Shown in pieces: positions 46,248-56,710 of a stretch of DNA of 64,000 bases (within the stretch, counting starts at the first letter, position 1; each line of letters starts with the position of its first letter). Where the stretch lies: positions 1 through 64,000 of the forward strand of contig CAIMCD010000027.1 of NCBI GenBank assembly GCA_903839405.1, written 5' to 3'. The notes under the pieces were generated by a model, which was not told where the DNA came from, searched no databases, and saw only the letters and a list, made by a program, of their open reading frames with translations. The DNA comes from an uncultured Chlorobiaceae bacterium (lineage in GTDB: Bacteria; Bacteroidota; Chlorobiia; Chlorobiales; Chlorobiaceae). Position numbers and translations under genes: made by a program.

Positions 46248-46468
46248 CACAAGATACTGTGGTGTTAGCAGATAAACAATATTATGCACCGGCAAGCTCC
46301 AGATTCCCGGTGCAGGGAAGAGCGAATAATTGCCACGGATAGGCTGACAATTCCTGACTTTGCTTACATTCAATGTTGACGGTTTTCAGCGTGCCGTGCC
46401 GGGGCACTGAAGGCCGAATAACTCTCTATTTGCTAGTGTATTACGTCGATTATTATTCTCGTTCGCCT

Positions 46469-47605
46469 ATGAAAATCGGTATTTCGTGTCATCACACCTA
46501 CGGCGGGAGCGGGGCCATTGCGGCTGAGCTTGGCAAGGCGCTTGCGGCCAAAGGTCATATCGTCCACTTTTTCAGCCAGGCCGCTCCATTCCGGCTCGGC
46601 ACCTTTTCGCCCAATATCTTCTGCCACGAGGTTGAAGCGATGCACTACCCGCTTTTTGAGTGCCCCTTTTACTCGCTTGCCCTCGCTTCAAAAATTGCCG
46701 ATATCGCCTATTATGAAAAGCTTGATGTCGTCCATGCCCATTACGCCATTCCCCACGCCCTGAGTGCCATGCTTGCCCGTCAGATGCTTGAGGACAAATG
46801 CGCTGAGGCGAAGCAGTTCAAGCTGGTCACCACTCTGCATGGCACCGATATTACAGTGGTGGGGGCTGACCGGGGGATGAAGGATGTGGTGCGGCTTGCG
46901 ATCAACAAGTCCGACGCCGTGACGGCTGTGTCGGGCTATTTGAAGGATGAGACGGTCAGGATGTTCAGCCCTAAAAAGGAGGTGACGGTGATTCCGAATT
47001 TTGTGGATACCTCACTTTTTTTCCGCTCACCAAAACAGGAGATTCGCCGGCAGCTCGGCCTTGGAGAGGAGAAGATTGTTATCCATATCTCCAACTTCCG
47101 TCCGGTGAAGTGCATCGGCGATATTGTCCATATTTTTCATGCTCTGAGTCACGAGACTGATGCAACTTTGCTGCTTGTGGGCGACGGCCCGGAGCGCAAC
47201 GGGGCGGAAACTCTGGTTCGCCAGCTCGGCATTTCCGGCCGGGTACGCTTTTTGGGCAAGCTGGACGATATTGTGCCGCTGCTCTCGATTGCTGACCTCA
47301 TGCTGATGCCGAGCAATGTGGAGTCGTTTGGCTTAGCGGCGCTTGAGGCGATGGCTTGCGGTGTGCCGGTTGTGGCTACGATGGCGGGCGGCTTCCCCGA
47401 GTTCATTGTGCCCGGCGAGCACGGCTATCTGCTTGCGCCAGGAGATATTGAGGGGATGACAGAGAAAGCGATGCTCCTGCTTTCAGACTCCGCGCACTGG
47501 CTAGTCTGCTCCGAAGCGTGTGTTCAGCAGGCAAAGCGGTACGAGACCGCCTTGCTTGTTGAAGAGTATGAGGCTTATTACCTGAAGCTGCTGGAAGGAG
47601 AGTAG
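46469..47605 (+). CDS. bshA: Bacillithiol-type GT4 glycosyltransferase BshA
   Basis: This 378-residue GT4 enzyme is expected to transfer GlcNAc from UDP-GlcNAc to L-malate, the first step to bacillithiol (N-methyl-bacillithiol in green sulfur bacteria). MKIGISCHHTYGGSGAIAAELG at the start and DVVHAHYAIPHALSA, LHGTDITVVG and the GT4 donor-binding VESFGLAALEAMACGVPVVAT are the BshA/GT4 pattern. The track ORF begins 96 bases upstream, but the ATG at 46469 gives the family's N-terminus. It is divergent from the TPR gene; no bshB or bshC is next to it. Confidence 0.92.
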   Translation: MKIGISCHHTYGGSGAIAAELGKALAAKGHIVHFFSQAAPFRLGTFSPNIFCHEVEAMHYPLFECPFYSLALASKIADIAYYEKLDVVHAHYAIPHALSAMLARQMLEDKCAEAKQFKLVTTLHGTDITVVGADRGMKDVVRLAINKSDAVTAVSGYLKDETVRMFSPKKEVTVIPNFVDTSLFFRSPKQEIRRQLGLGEEKIVIHISNFRPVKCIGDIVHIFHALSHETDATLLLVGDGPERNGAETLVRQLGISGRVRFLGKLDDIVPLLSIADLMLMPSNVESFGLAALEAMACGVPVVATMAGGFPEFIVPGEHGYLLAPGDIEGMTEKAMLLLSDSAHWLVCSEACVQQAKRYETALLVEEYEAYYLKLLEGE

Positions 47606-47632
47606 AACTTGAGCGGGTTTTCCCGATGGTGC

Positions 47633-48661
47633 TCAGTACCGCTTGGTTGAGAGCAGGACGCTCCGGTACTTTTCAAGGTTTTCAAGTACCTCGCCCGTGC
47701 CTCGGGCTACGGCCGTCAGCGGCTCTTCGCTGATATGCACGGCGAGCTTGGTCTCCTCGTTGATCTTTTTGTCGAGCCCCTTGATGAGCGCTCCGCCGCC
47801 GGCCAGAAAGAGGCCGCGCTCCAGAATATCGGAGGAGAGTTCCGGTTTGGTGACTTCAAGGCTTTTTTTGATTGAGGTGATGATCTGGCTGATTGGTGTG
47901 GCAATGGCTTCGCGGATGGTGGGGGAGTTGACCTCCCGCTCTTCGGGCAGCGCGGTAACCAAGTTCCGGCCACGGACGGTCATGGTCAGCTCTTTTTCCA
48001 TCTTGTAGGCCGATGCGATCTTGATTTTAACATCTTCGGCCGTGCGTTCGCCAATGGCGAGGTTGTAGGCCTTGCGGAAGTGGCGGACAATGGCGTTGGT
48101 GATATCGGTTCCGGCCACCCGCAGCGATTCGCCCGATGCAATACCGCCAAGCGAGATGACGGCAATTTCCGTGGTGCCGCCGCCGATATCGACAATCATG
48201 TTGCCCATCGGCTCTTTGACATCAAGCCCGATACCGATTGCTGCGGCCATTGGTTCGGCCACCAGGTAAACCTCCTTGGCCCCTACATGCTCGGCCGAGT
48301 CGCGCACCGCGCGCTTTTCCACTTCGGTGATGCCTGAGGGGATACCGATAACCATGCGGCGGATGCCGAATGAAAACTGGCTTTTTGTTTTATTGATCAA
48401 CCCCTTGATCAGCTCTTCGGTTGCCTCATAGTCGGCAATGACTCCATTGGCGAGCGGGCGGATGGTGATAATGCCCGGATGGGTTTTTTCATGCATGAGC
48501 AGAGCCTCATGGCCGATGGCTACTACTTTTCCCGTATTGCGTTCGCGGGCAACAATCGAAGGCTCATTTAAAACAACTCCTTTATCGCGAATAAAAATCA
48601 AGGTGTTTGCTGTTCCGAGATCAATGGCTATATCTCTGAAAAAGCGGCTGAAAAAGCTCAT
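47633..48661 (-). CDS. mreB: Rod-shape determining protein MreB
   Basis: The actin-like filament protein that directs lateral wall synthesis. The 342 aa include the phosphate-1 loop IDLGTANTLIF, the phosphate-2 region MIVDIGGGTTEIAVISLGG, the conserved PSGITEVEKRAV and AGGGALIKGLDKKI-type adenosine motif LAGGGALI. An amphipathic start MSFFSRFFRDI suits membrane binding. No mreC or mreD is in the window; upstream is the divergent hisD. Confidence 0.98.
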   Translation of the reverse strand: MSFFSRFFRDIAIDLGTANTLIFIRDKGVVLNEPSIVARERNTGKVVAIGHEALLMHEKTHPGIITIRPLANGVIADYEATEELIKGLINKTKSQFSFGIRRMVIGIPSGITEVEKRAVRDSAEHVGAKEVYLVAEPMAAAIGIGLDVKEPMGNMIVDIGGGTTEIAVISLGGIASGESLRVAGTDITNAIVRHFRKAYNLAIGERTAEDVKIKIASAYKMEKELTMTVRGRNLVTALPEEREVNSPTIREAIATPISQIITSIKKSLEVTKPELSSDILERGLFLAGGGALIKGLDKKINEETKLAVHISEEPLTAVARGTGEVLENLEKYRSVLLSTKRY

Positions 48662-48920
48662 GTTATCATGGTTCTATATGTGGTATCATAGTGGCTTGGA
48701 AAGGAGCTGATTCAGGCTATATTCCAAGGTTTCAACTGAACTGTAAAAGTAGTTAATGGAACTTTTTTTTCAAATGAAAAGAGTGGTTCCAGAGCGACTT
48801 ATTTTCATGATTTTTGCCGCAATGCGGCTCATCAGAGAGGGTTTCGATAAATAGTGCTATTGAGTACATTACTCCATCACGCTGAACTCCTGAACTCCGT
48901 CAACCAAAAACAAGCAAGCA

Positions 48921-50207
48921 GTGCTGCACCTCTATCGTTTTGCTGAAGACTCTTCAGCCCTTAAGGAAAGGCTCAACCGCAATGTCTCCTTCAACAGCGA
49001 TGTTCAGCTTGCGGTTGACGGGATTCTCGACAACGTTCGCCAACATGGCGACCGTGCGGTGCTCGACTATACAGAGCAATTTCAGGGCATCAGACTTTCT
49101 GAAATGAGGATACCCCAGAGTGCAATTGAGGAGGCCTTTCATCAGGCGGATCCGGAGTTCCTTGCCGTCCTCCAGGAGGCATATCGCAATATAACCCGCT
49201 TTCATCAGCATGAGGTGGAAAAAAGTTTTTTTTATGAAAGTGAGGGTGGTGTGCTGCTCGGCCAGCGGGTAACCCCGATGGAGAGAGCGCTGCTCTATGT
49301 GCCGGGCGGAAAGGCATCCTACCCCTCTTCGCTGCTGATGAATGCCGCTCCGGCCCAGGTGGCCGGGGTAAAGGATATTGTGATGACCACTCCCTGTGAT
49401 CCTTCGGGAGAGGTCAATCCGGATATTCTTGCGGCGGCGGCTGTGGCCGGCATCACCTCGGTTTACAAGCTTGGCGGCGCCCAGGCCATTGCCGCCTTTG
49501 CCTACGGCACCGAAACTATTCCGAAAGTCGATATTATTACCGGCCCGGGCAATAAATATGTAGCGCTTGCCAAAAAGCAGGTCTTTGGTCATGTGGCCAT
49601 CGACAGCATTGCCGGCCCCTCAGAGGTGGTTGTCATTGCTGACGAAACGGCCAATCCTGAATTTATTGTGCTCGATATGTTTGCCCAGGCCGAGCACGAT
49701 CCTGACGCTGCAGCGGTGTTGATTACCCCATCGGAATCGCTTGCTAACGCCGTCAGGGAGTGTGCCGAAGCCCGCCTGCCGGGAATGCTCCGGCGTGATA
49801 TTATCGCCTCTGCCCTTGAGCATAATGGTGCAATTGTGCTGGTCAGTTCGCTTGAAGAGGCATGCCGGGTGTCGGACATGATTGCGCCCGAGCATCTTGA
49901 ACTCCATGTTGAACACCCCTGGGATATTCTGCCCGCCATTCATCATGCCGGAGCTATCTTCATGGGCGGCTACTCCTGCGAAACGGTCGGCGATTACTAT
50001 GCCGGCCCGAACCATACCCTGCCGACCAATGGCACGGCCCGCTTTTTTTCACCGCTTTCGGTTCGTGATTTTGTCAAGCATACCTCCATTATTGCCTATT
50101 CAAAACAGCAGTTGCAGCGGTGTGGCGAAAAAATTGCCGCATTTGCCGATCACGAAGGGCTTCAGGCCCATGCTGAGGCTGTCCGGGTCAGATTGCGGAC
50201 GTTATGA
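48921..50207 (+). CDS. hisD: Histidinol dehydrogenase
   Basis: HisD catalyses the last two oxidations from L-histidinol to L-histidine with NAD+. The 428-aa length fits. The [15 protein letters not shown] region, [25 protein letters not shown] and the metal/substrate-binding AEHDPDAAA and [10 protein letters not shown] motifs are intact. The start is GTG at 48921. The stop overlaps the queA start by four bases (ATGA), so the genes are translationally coupled, though the pathways differ. No other his genes are visible. Confidence 0.98.
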   Translation: MLHLYRFAEDSSALKERLNRNVSFNSDVQLAVDGILDNVRQHGDRAVLDYTEQFQGIRLSEMRIPQSAIEEAFHQADPEFLAVLQEAYRNITRFHQHEVEKSFFYESEGGVLLGQRVTPMERALLYVPGGKASYPSSLLMNAAPAQVAGVKDIVMTTPCDPSGEVNPDILAAAAVAGITSVYKLGGAQAIAAFAYGTETIPKVDIITGPGNKYVALAKKQVFGHVAIDSIAGPSEVVVIADETANPEFIVLDMFAQAEHDPDAAAVLITPSESLANAVRECAEARLPGMLRRDIIASALEHNGAIVLVSSLEEACRVSDMIAPEHLELHVEHPWDILPAIHHAGAIFMGGYSCETVGDYYAGPNHTLPTNGTARFFSPLSVRDFVKHTSIIAYSKQQLQRCGEKIAAFADHEGLQAHAEAVRVRLRTL

Positions 50208-51247
50208 GAGCGAGTGACTTCGATTACGAACTGCCCGAAGAGAGAATTGCCAAATATCCGCCCATCCAGCGTGGTTCAACCCGTCTTTTGGTACTTGATC
50301 GTGTAACAGATTCGCTCACCGAGGCGCACTACCGGGATCTTGATGCTTTTCTGCAAAAGGGCGACCTGCTCGTGCTCAACAATACCCGGGTGGTCAAGGC
50401 AAGGCTTTTTGCCACGAAGCCGACGGGCGCCAAAATTGAGTTGATGCTGCTGGAAAAGCATCAGGGTGAGCAGAGTCTGGTGCTCTACCGGGGGAAGCTG
50501 AAAAAGGGGGATCGCCTTCTGGCGCACGGCCATGAGCTTCAGGTGGAGGCTCTTGTGGATGACGGAGTTGCCCGTCTTGAAATGGCGGGCGCCGAGAGTG
50601 AGGGAGCGGTTCGGGAGCTGTTCGAGCAATTCGGGGGCGTGCCGATTCCGCCCTACCTCAAGCGGGAGGCCGAGGAGGTAGACCGGGAGCGCTATCAGAC
50701 CGTGTTTGCCGAACTTCCGGGTTCGGTTGCTGCTCCTACAGCCTCGCTGAACATCACCGAGGAGCTGCTAGAGAAGCTTCGCCGTAAAGGCGTTGAGCTG
50801 GTTACCCTTACCCTGCATGTTGGTCTTGGCACCTTTCTGCCCATCAGGGTGGATGAGCTTCAGGAGCATGTTATGCATCGGGAGTTTTATACCATTCCAC
50901 CTGCGTCACTTGAAAAAATCCGCAAGGTCAAGGCTTCCGGCGGCAGGGTTGTAGCGGTCGGCACCACGGTCACTCGGGCGCTTGAACATGCGGCAGGGCG
51001 CATTGAGAGCGGTTCGGACTTTCAGGGAGATGAAGCGCTTTCGGGTGAAGCCGATATTTTTATCTATCCCGGATATCGCTTCCGCATTGTTGACTTGCTC
51101 CTGACCAATTTCCATGCTCCCCGATCAACCGTCCTGATGCTTACGGCCGCATTTGCCGGGAGCGACCTCTTGCGGCGTGCCTATAAAACAGCCGTTGAAA
51201 AGCGCTACTCCTTTCTCAGCTATGGTGACAGTATGCTGATTTGCTGA
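50204..51247 (+). CDS. queA: S-adenosylmethionine:tRNA ribosyltransferase-isomerase
   Basis: QueA transfers the ribosyl part of SAM to preQ1-modified tRNA to make epoxyqueuosine. The 347-aa protein has [14 protein letters not shown] at the start, [17 protein letters not shown], the [14 protein letters not shown] and [17 protein letters not shown] stretches, MHREFY, and the end [19 protein letters not shown]. All are diagnostic. It overlaps hisD by 4 bases. With queC this shows that queuosine is made by this organism. Confidence 0.98.
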   Translation: MRASDFDYELPEERIAKYPPIQRGSTRLLVLDRVTDSLTEAHYRDLDAFLQKGDLLVLNNTRVVKARLFATKPTGAKIELMLLEKHQGEQSLVLYRGKLKKGDRLLAHGHELQVEALVDDGVARLEMAGAESEGAVRELFEQFGGVPIPPYLKREAEEVDRERYQTVFAELPGSVAAPTASLNITEELLEKLRRKGVELVTLTLHVGLGTFLPIRVDELQEHVMHREFYTIPPASLEKIRKVKASGGRVVAVGTTVTRALEHAAGRIESGSDFQGDEALSGEADIFIYPGYRFRIVDLLLTNFHAPRSTVLMLTAAFAGSDLLRRAYKTAVEKRYSFLSYGDSMLIC

Positions 51248-51488
51248 TATTTTCTTTCGCTCTTGCGCCTCCTCTCTCTTCATTTGCCTTAGAGAAAGAG
51301 GGAAAAGAGGCTGTTGCGGCTAAAGAAGTGAGGCTCACGAGGGGTAGGGCGGGGCACTCTTCTTGGTTTTAAAAGGGCTGTATGGTATTTTTATCTTTTG
51401 CTTGTTTCACCGACGAAATGAGTTGCCCCTGCTTTTTTCAGTAAATACTCTTGTTTTAACCATTACCTAACATCGGGAGATTGACCCT

Positions 51489-54059
51489 ATGAGTCTTGTT
51501 GACCAATATCGTGCACATAGCGAAGAGAGAGTGCAGCTTGGCATTCCGCCGCTGCCCCTGAGTGCAGAACAAACCCGCCAGCTTGTTGTGCTGCTGCAGC
51601 AGAATCCTCTGCAGGAGGCGGACTATCTGCTGGAGTTATTCCGTGAGCATGTCAGCCCCGGTGTTGATGATGCGGCATTTGAAAAGGCGGCCTTTCTTGA
51701 CGCCCTGCTTAAAGGCGAGAGCGCTTGCAGTGTGATCGGCAATGTCGATGCGGTCAGAATTTTAGGAACCATGCTTGGCGGTTATAATGTCCAGCCGCTT
51801 GTTGATGCACTCTCTCACAGTGATGCGGCCGTTGCCAAAGAAGCGGCGGCAATGCTCAAAAAGACCATGTTGGTCTATGATATGTTTGATGTTGTGGTTA
51901 CGCTCGCCGAAACCAACCCGTACGCTAAAGAGGTATTGCAATCCTGGGCAGATGGCGAATGGTTTGTCTCAAAGCCCTCTCTTCCTGAAAAAATGACCCT
52001 GACGGTCTTCAAGGTGGCGGGTGAAACCAATACCGATGACCTTTCGCCCGCGAGCGAGGCCTTTACCCGGAGCGATATTCCCCTCCACGCCCGATGTATG
52101 CTTGGTATCAAGATGTCGGATCCGATCGGCACTATTGCAGAGCTCAAGGCAAAGGGCCATCCGCTGGCCTATGTTGGTGACGTTGTAGGCACAGGATCAA
52201 GCCGCAAGTCTGGCATCAACTCGGTCCAGTGGCATCTGGGAGAGGATATTCCTGCCGTGCCGAACAAGCGTACCGGCAGTGTGGTGATCGGCAGCATTAT
52301 TGCACCGATCTTTTTTAACACGGCCGAGGACTCCGGAGCATTGCCGGTACAGGCTGATGTGACCGGCATGGAGATGGGAGATGTTATTGATCTCTTTCCG
52401 TACGAGGGTAAAATAGAGAAAGCGGGGGAGGTTATTGCACGTTTTGAACTCTCGCCGAACACCCTTGCGGATGAGGTTCGGGCCGGAGGACGCATTCCGC
52501 TCATTATTGGCCGGAACCTGACCAGAAAGGCACGCCGCGTGCTCGGACTGGGTGAGGAGACTCTTTTCCAGCGTCCGGAGCAGCCGGCCGACAGCGGCAA
52601 AGGGTACACGCTTGCGCAGAAAATGATTGGCCGTGCTTGCGGCTTGCCGGGAGTTCGTCCGGGTATGTATGTTGAGCCTGAAACCCTGACCGTTGGTTCA
52701 CAGGATACCACCGGAGCCATGACTCGTGACGAGGTAAAAGAGTTTGCAGCATTGAGTTTCAGTGTTGACCTGCTGATGCAGAGCTTCTGCCACACTTCGG
52801 CCTATCCGAAACCTTCCGATGTCAAGCTGCACAGAACTTTGCCCTACTTTATCATGAGCCGGGGCGGTGTATCGCTCAAACCGGGAGATGGGGTTATTCA
52901 TACCTGGCTGAACCGTATGGTACTGCCCGATACGCTCGGCACCGGTGCCGACTCCCATACCCGTTTTCCTATCGGGGTTTCATTCCCCGGTGGTTCAGGC
53001 ATTGTGGCTTTTGCCGGTGTGACCGGCACCATGCCGCTCAACGTGCCCGAATCGGTGCTGGTGCGTTTTTCAGGCGAGCTGCAGAAAGGCATTACGCTCC
53101 GCGATCTGGTCAACGCCATTCCTTACGAGGCCATCAAGCGGGGTCTGTTGACGGTTGAAAAGAAAGGCAAGAAGAACGTTTTTGCCGGACGTATTCTTGA
53201 AATCGAGGGACTGCCGAACCTCAAGGTTGAGCAGGCTTTTGAGCTGAGCGACGCTTCGGCCGAACGCAGTGCGGCGGCTTGCACGGTTCGTCTGAATAAG
53301 GAGCCGGTTATTGAGTACCTTCGTTCGAATATCTGTTTGCTCGAACAGTTGATTCTCGAAGGGTATGGCAATACCGATACCCTGCGGCGCCGGATCGGCA
53401 AAATGGAGGAGTGGCTTGCAAATCCATCACTGCTTGAGCCTGACCAGGATGCCGAGTATGCCGAGATTATTGATATCGATATCAGCAAGATCACCGAACC
53501 GATTCTGGCCTGTCCAAACGATCCGGACGATGTGCTGACGCTCAGCGAGGTACTGCTTGACGAAAAGAGGCCAAAGCATATCGATGAGGTCTTTGTTGGC
53601 AGTTGTATGGCCAATATCGGCCATTTCCGTGCACTTGGCGAAATTTTACGCGACAAGGGTGTTGCTGCGGCCAAGCTCTGGATTGTGCCGCCAACCAAGA
53701 TGGATATGAAGAAGCTTATCGAGGAGGGCTATTTCTCCGTATTCGGTGCTGCCGGTGCACGTATTGAGCCTCCCGGGTGCTCGCTCTGTATGGGCAATCA
53801 GGCTCGGGTTGCCGACAAGGCGGTTGTCTTTTCAACCAGCACCAGAAACTTTGATAACCGCATGGGCAATGATGCGCAGGTCTATCTGGGCTCAGCCGAG
53901 CTTGCTGCAGTGTGCGCACTCCTTGGCCATTTGCCGAATCGGGATGAATATATGGAGATATTCAACCGTCAGCTTTCAGGCGGCAAGGAATCAAATATCT
54001 ATCGTTATTTGAATTTTCACGAACTGGAAAAAGCCGAACTGGAGTTGCTGGTTGAGTAA
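51489..54059 (+). CDS. acnB: Aconitate hydratase B
   Basis: AcnB interconverts citrate and isocitrate; in a green sulfur bacterium it would serve the reductive TCA cycle. The 856-aa length and order (N-terminal HEAT-like domain, then swivel domain with SSRKSGINS, then the catalytic part) are those of the AcnB family. The [4Fe-4S] cysteines are visible in [11 protein letters not shown] and [11 protein letters not shown], with an earlier Cys-containing segment near FCHTSAY. A GGGAG box precedes the ATG. It is monocistronic with a hairpin 15 bases past the stop. Confidence 0.98.
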   Translation: MSLVDQYRAHSEERVQLGIPPLPLSAEQTRQLVVLLQQNPLQEADYLLELFREHVSPGVDDAAFEKAAFLDALLKGESACSVIGNVDAVRILGTMLGGYNVQPLVDALSHSDAAVAKEAAAMLKKTMLVYDMFDVVVTLAETNPYAKEVLQSWADGEWFVSKPSLPEKMTLTVFKVAGETNTDDLSPASEAFTRSDIPLHARCMLGIKMSDPIGTIAELKAKGHPLAYVGDVVGTGSSRKSGINSVQWHLGEDIPAVPNKRTGSVVIGSIIAPIFFNTAEDSGALPVQADVTGMEMGDVIDLFPYEGKIEKAGEVIARFELSPNTLADEVRAGGRIPLIIGRNLTRKARRVLGLGEETLFQRPEQPADSGKGYTLAQKMIGRACGLPGVRPGMYVEPETLTVGSQDTTGAMTRDEVKEFAALSFSVDLLMQSFCHTSAYPKPSDVKLHRTLPYFIMSRGGVSLKPGDGVIHTWLNRMVLPDTLGTGADSHTRFPIGVSFPGGSGIVAFAGVTGTMPLNVPESVLVRFSGELQKGITLRDLVNAIPYEAIKRGLLTVEKKGKKNVFAGRILEIEGLPNLKVEQAFELSDASAERSAAACTVRLNKEPVIEYLRSNICLLEQLILEGYGNTDTLRRRIGKMEEWLANPSLLEPDQDAEYAEIIDIDISKITEPILACPNDPDDVLTLSEVLLDEKRPKHIDEVFVGSCMANIGHFRALGEILRDKGVAAAKLWIVPPTKMDMKKLIEEGYFSVFGAAGARIEPPGCSLCMGNQARVADKAVVFSTSTRNFDNRMGNDAQVYLGSAELAAVCALLGHLPNRDEYMEIFNRQLSGGKESNIYRYLNFHELEKAELELLVE

Positions 54060-54073
54060 AAAATGATATTTAT

Positions 54074-54112
54074 TATGGCGGGATATGGAAATATTTTGCA
54101 TATTCCGCCATA
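54074..54112 (+). terminator. Hairpin downstream of acnB
   Basis: TATGGCGGGATATG and CATATTCCGCCATA form a 14-bp stem with one mismatch, starting ~15 bases after the acnB stop. There is no T-run, so it may be an mRNA-protecting structure or an imperfect terminator. Confidence 0.6.
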
Positions 54113-54203
54113 CAGTAGGCTTTTGAAAAGTCGCTGTTTTTTTTTAATATTCGAGAGCTGATGAAGCTGTCAATTATCAAACAACAAAAACAACAATCCA
54201 GCA

Positions 54204-54434
54204 ATGAAAAAATTTTTCTCTTTCCTATTAGTTTTAGGTGCAGTTTCTTCTTTCGTAGGCTGCGCAAAAACTGAAGCTCCTGCACCAGCAGCACCTGCCG
54301 CTGAACCAGCACCAGCAGCACCAGCAGCACCTGCCGCACCAGCAGCACCTGCCGCTGAGCCAGCACCTGCCGCACCAGCAGCACCTGCAGCTGAGCCAGC
54401 ACCTGCCGCACCAGCAGCACCTGCAGCAAAATAA
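54204..54434 (+). CDS. Small Ala/Pro-repeat lipoprotein
   Basis: The 76-residue precursor has a lipoprotein signal (MKKFFSFLLVLGAVSSFVGC) with lipobox FVGC, followed by ~55 residues consisting almost only of APAAPAAEPAPAAPAAP-type triplets. The mature part would be an extended, low-complexity, disordered spacer anchored in the membrane or outer membrane. The DNA is a GCACCTGCC/GCACCAGCA microsatellite-like repeat prone to slippage, so length may vary between strains. A strong terminator follows. The function is unknown; the frame is intact. Confidence 0.85.
   Translation: MKKFFSFLLVLGAVSSFVGCAKTEAPAPAAPAAEPAPAAPAAPAAPAAPAAEPAPAAPAAPAAEPAPAAPAAPAAK
54280..54430. repeat. Low-complexity GCACC(A/T)GC-type tandem repeat
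   Basis: About 150 bases of degenerate 9-base units (GCACCTGCC, GCACCAGCA, GAGCCAGCA) encode the Ala-Pro tail of the lipoprotein. Confidence 0.85.
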
Positions 54435-54459
54435 GTTTCCGGTACTCCGGGCTCTTATG

Positions 54460-54497
54460 CAAAAGAGACAGAACGAAAGTTCTGTCTCTTTTTTTTT
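54460..54497 (+). terminator. Rho-independent terminator of the lipoprotein gene
   Basis: AAAGAGACAGAAC-GAAA-GTTCTGTCTCTTTTTTTTT: a 13-bp perfect stem with a GNRA-type loop and a T-run. It begins ~27 bases after the stop. Confidence 0.95.
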
Positions 54498-54525
54498 GTT
54501 CATTTTGAAAGGAGATTTTTCGGAC

Positions 54526-54566
54526 AAAAAAAAAGAGAGAGCCAAGTTGACTCTCTCTTTTTTTTT
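54526..54566 (-). terminator. Terminator downstream of tRNA-Gln (bidirectional)
   Basis: AAAAAAAAGAGAGAG-CCAAGTTGA-CTCTCTCTTTTTTTT forms a 7- to 9-bp stem with A- and T-tracts on both sides. It lies directly after the tRNA-Gln 3' end on the minus strand. Confidence 0.85.
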
Positions 54567-54567
54567 G

Positions 54568-54641
54568 CTGAGGAGGCAGGACTCGAACCTGCAAATTGCC
54601 TGATCCAGAATCAGGAGCCTTACCAATTTGGCCACTCCTCA
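54568..54641 (-). tRNA. tRNA-Gln (CTG)
   Basis: The reverse strand begins TGAGGAGTGGCCAAATTGG, with anticodon stem CTGAT around TTCTGGA (anticodon CTG) and T-arm AGGTTCGAGTCC. The acceptor T1-A72 pair is typical of glutamine tRNAs. CCA is not encoded. First gene read 3'-most in the tRNA cluster. Confidence 0.95.
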
Positions 54642-54875
54642 GTAGCGAAGCCAATATATTAAAAAAAAAGATATTCCAATTCCCTTTTTAACTTTTTTCC
54701 AGGAATCTGTACAAAAGCCTTTCGTGATAGTCAACGTGAACTATTCAATGGTGATGAGCGTCATGTCGCAGAAAGATTTTCGATGCTGACAAACAGAAGT
54801 TACTCTGGAATGGTATTACTGCCGGAGAAAAAGAGAAGGAGGATAATGCGATAAAGGGAGAGGTCAGGAGAGTGG

Positions 54876-54949
54876 TGCACCCGAGAGGAGTCGAACCTCT
54901 AACCGTCTGATTCGTAGTCAGATACTCTATCCAGTTGAGCTACGGGTGC
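54876..54949 (-). tRNA. tRNA-Arg (ACG)
   Basis: The reverse strand begins GCACCCGTAGCTCAACTGG, with anticodon stem CTGAC-type around CTACGAA (anticodon ACG, inosine-modified). The 3' end is followed by CCA in the genome (54873-54875), unlike tRNA-Gln. Confidence 0.95.
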
Positions 54950-54960
54950 TTTTTATGTGG

Positions 54961-55034
54961 TAGCGTGTACGGGATTCGAACCCGTGATCTTCGCCTTGAG
55001 AGGGCGATGTCCTGGGCCACTAGACGAACACGCC
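54961..55034 (-). tRNA. tRNA-Glu (CTC)
   Basis: The reverse strand begins GGCGTGTTCGTCTAGTGG, with anticodon stem TCGCC around CTCTCAA (anticodon CTC). The acceptor pairs are intact with one G-U. The discriminator A is followed by genomically encoded CCA. Confidence 0.93.
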
Positions 55035-55070
55035 AGGTATAATTTTTTTTCCTCCTCCACTCCTAATCTG

Positions 55071-55144
55071 TGGGCCCTGTAGGACTTGAACCTACGACCC
55101 AGCGATTATGAGTCGCTTGCTCTGACCAACTGAGCTAAGGGCCC
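55071..55144 (-). tRNA. tRNA-Ile2 (CAT, lysidine-type)
   Basis: The reverse strand reads GGGCCCTTAGCTCAGTTGG, with anticodon arm AGCGA-CTCATAA-TCGCT (anticodon CAT) and T-arm TAGGTTCAAGTCC. The overall sequence resembles the minor isoleucine tRNA (AUA-reading after lysidine modification) more than a methionine tRNA. It is the first in the order of transcription of the four-tRNA cluster. Confidence 0.85.
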
Positions 55145-55231
55145 TCAATGGTTAGCTTTAGAGGCAGTTAATATACTCTAATGATCTTAATATCCAAAAC
55201 AATAATCCTGGTTTTTTATTTATTTTCAGCG

Positions 55232-56506
55232 TTATGAAAATTCCTTGTATTTCTCGCGGATAATCTCTGCACCGAGGCTGTTCAGTTTCACCTCAATCTG
55301 TTCATATCCCCGGTCGAGGTGATAGACCCTCAGTACCTCGGTGGTACCTTCAGCCACAAGTCCTGCAAGCACAAGGCTTGCCGATGCCCTCAGGTCGGTT
55401 GACATGACCGTTGTACCGGAAAGTTTCTGGGGTCCGTGCACTACGGCCTTGTTTTTAAGAATCTCGATATGGGCACCAAGCCGGTTCAGCTCGGGAATAT
55501 GGTTGAACCGTTCGTGATAAATTTTATCGGTAATCAGGCTCGTGCCTTCCGCCTGGGTCATCAGGGCAATCCACTGGGCCTGCATGTCGGTCGGAAAAGC
55601 CGGGTAAGGTTTCGCCGTGACATCGGTCGGAATCAGCTTTTGCGGGCTTTTCAGGGTAATGCTGTTTGCGGTTGTTTCTACCTGGCACCCTGCGTGCTGA
55701 AATTTTTTCAGTACGGCTTTCATCTGATCGGGGTCAACGCCGTTGAGGGTAATCTCTCCGCCGGTGATAGCCGCCGCCGCAAGCAGGGTTCCGGCTTCTA
55801 TGCGGTCAAAGACATTGTTGAACTCAATCGCCTGGAGTGCATCGCTTCCCTCGATTTCCAGTTCGGTTGTGCCGGTGCCCCTGATGGTGGCGCCCATGGC
55901 GATGAGAAATTGGCAGAGGGTCTCGATTTCAGGTTCCGCCGCAGCATTCGTGATGGTGGTTGTGCCTTCGGCAAGCACGGCGGCCATCAGGGCATTTCCG
56001 GTTGCTCCGACTGAGGAGACCGGAAAATCAATATGGGCTCCGCGCAATTTCCCGCCGGGGATGGATGCATCAATAAATCCGGTTTCAATGGAGATTTGTG
56101 CGCCGAGCTTTTCCATGGCCATCAGGTGCAGGTCAATCGGGCGCGGGCCAAAAGCACATCCTCCCGGAAGCGAGACCCTTGCGTGGCCAAAGCGGGCGAG
56201 GAGCGGTCCAAGCACATAGATCGAGGCTCTCATTTTTTTGACCAGTTCATAGGGCGCCTGGATACTTTCAACATTCCGGGTGGAGAGCAGGAGGGTGTTT
56301 TCACTAAAGGTCGTTTCCGCTCCCAGATGATGCAGGAGCTGGGTAAAGGTCTTGATGTCCTGCAGATCGGGAATATGATGCAACCGGAAGGTGCCACTGC
56401 CGACCAGCAGTGTTGCGGCAATGATCGGCAGGGAGGTGTTTTTTGATCCCGAGGCGGTTACACATCCCTTGAGCCGGTGTCCGCCTTTTATGACAAGCTT
56501 GTCCAT
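55232..56506 (-). CDS. murA: UDP-N-acetylglucosamine 1-carboxyvinyltransferase
   Basis: MurA adds enolpyruvyl from PEP to UDP-GlcNAc, the first committed step of peptidoglycan synthesis. The catalytic cysteine is in [16 protein letters not shown], so the enzyme would be of the fosfomycin-binding type by the usual rule. [21 protein letters not shown] and [16 protein letters not shown] are conserved. The track ORF starts at 56545, but [14 protein letters not shown] at 56506 matches the family N-terminus, giving 424 aa. It is divergent from the EnvC-like gene, with which it shares a cell-wall role. Confidence 0.97.
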   Translation of the reverse strand: MDKLVIKGGHRLKGCVTASGSKNTSLPIIAATLLVGSGTFRLHHIPDLQDIKTFTQLLHHLGAETTFSENTLLLSTRNVESIQAPYELVKKMRASIYVLGPLLARFGHARVSLPGGCAFGPRPIDLHLMAMEKLGAQISIETGFIDASIPGGKLRGAHIDFPVSSVGATGNALMAAVLAEGTTTITNAAAEPEIETLCQFLIAMGATIRGTGTTELEIEGSDALQAIEFNNVFDRIEAGTLLAAAAITGGEITLNGVDPDQMKAVLKKFQHAGCQVETTANSITLKSPQKLIPTDVTAKPYPAFPTDMQAQWIALMTQAEGTSLITDKIYHERFNHIPELNRLGAHIEILKNKAVVHGPQKLSGTTVMSTDLRASASLVLAGLVAEGTTEVLRVYHLDRGYEQIEVKLNSLGAEIIREKYKEFS

Positions 56507-56710
56507 TAAATTCGATGCAATGATGAAAAAACCGATATTTACCATTATTTCAGGTCATGAAAAACAAATTATTTTTTCTCTGCCGGTTTGCGAAGAAAAG
56601 ATTTTATCCTTTACCTTTATCTGACGTTCTTGCTGCAGCCTTTTTCTTTTGTTTTTGCTGATTGCTCCACCACAACAAGGTGTTTGAATTCTAATGCCGA
56701 GGATTTTTTT

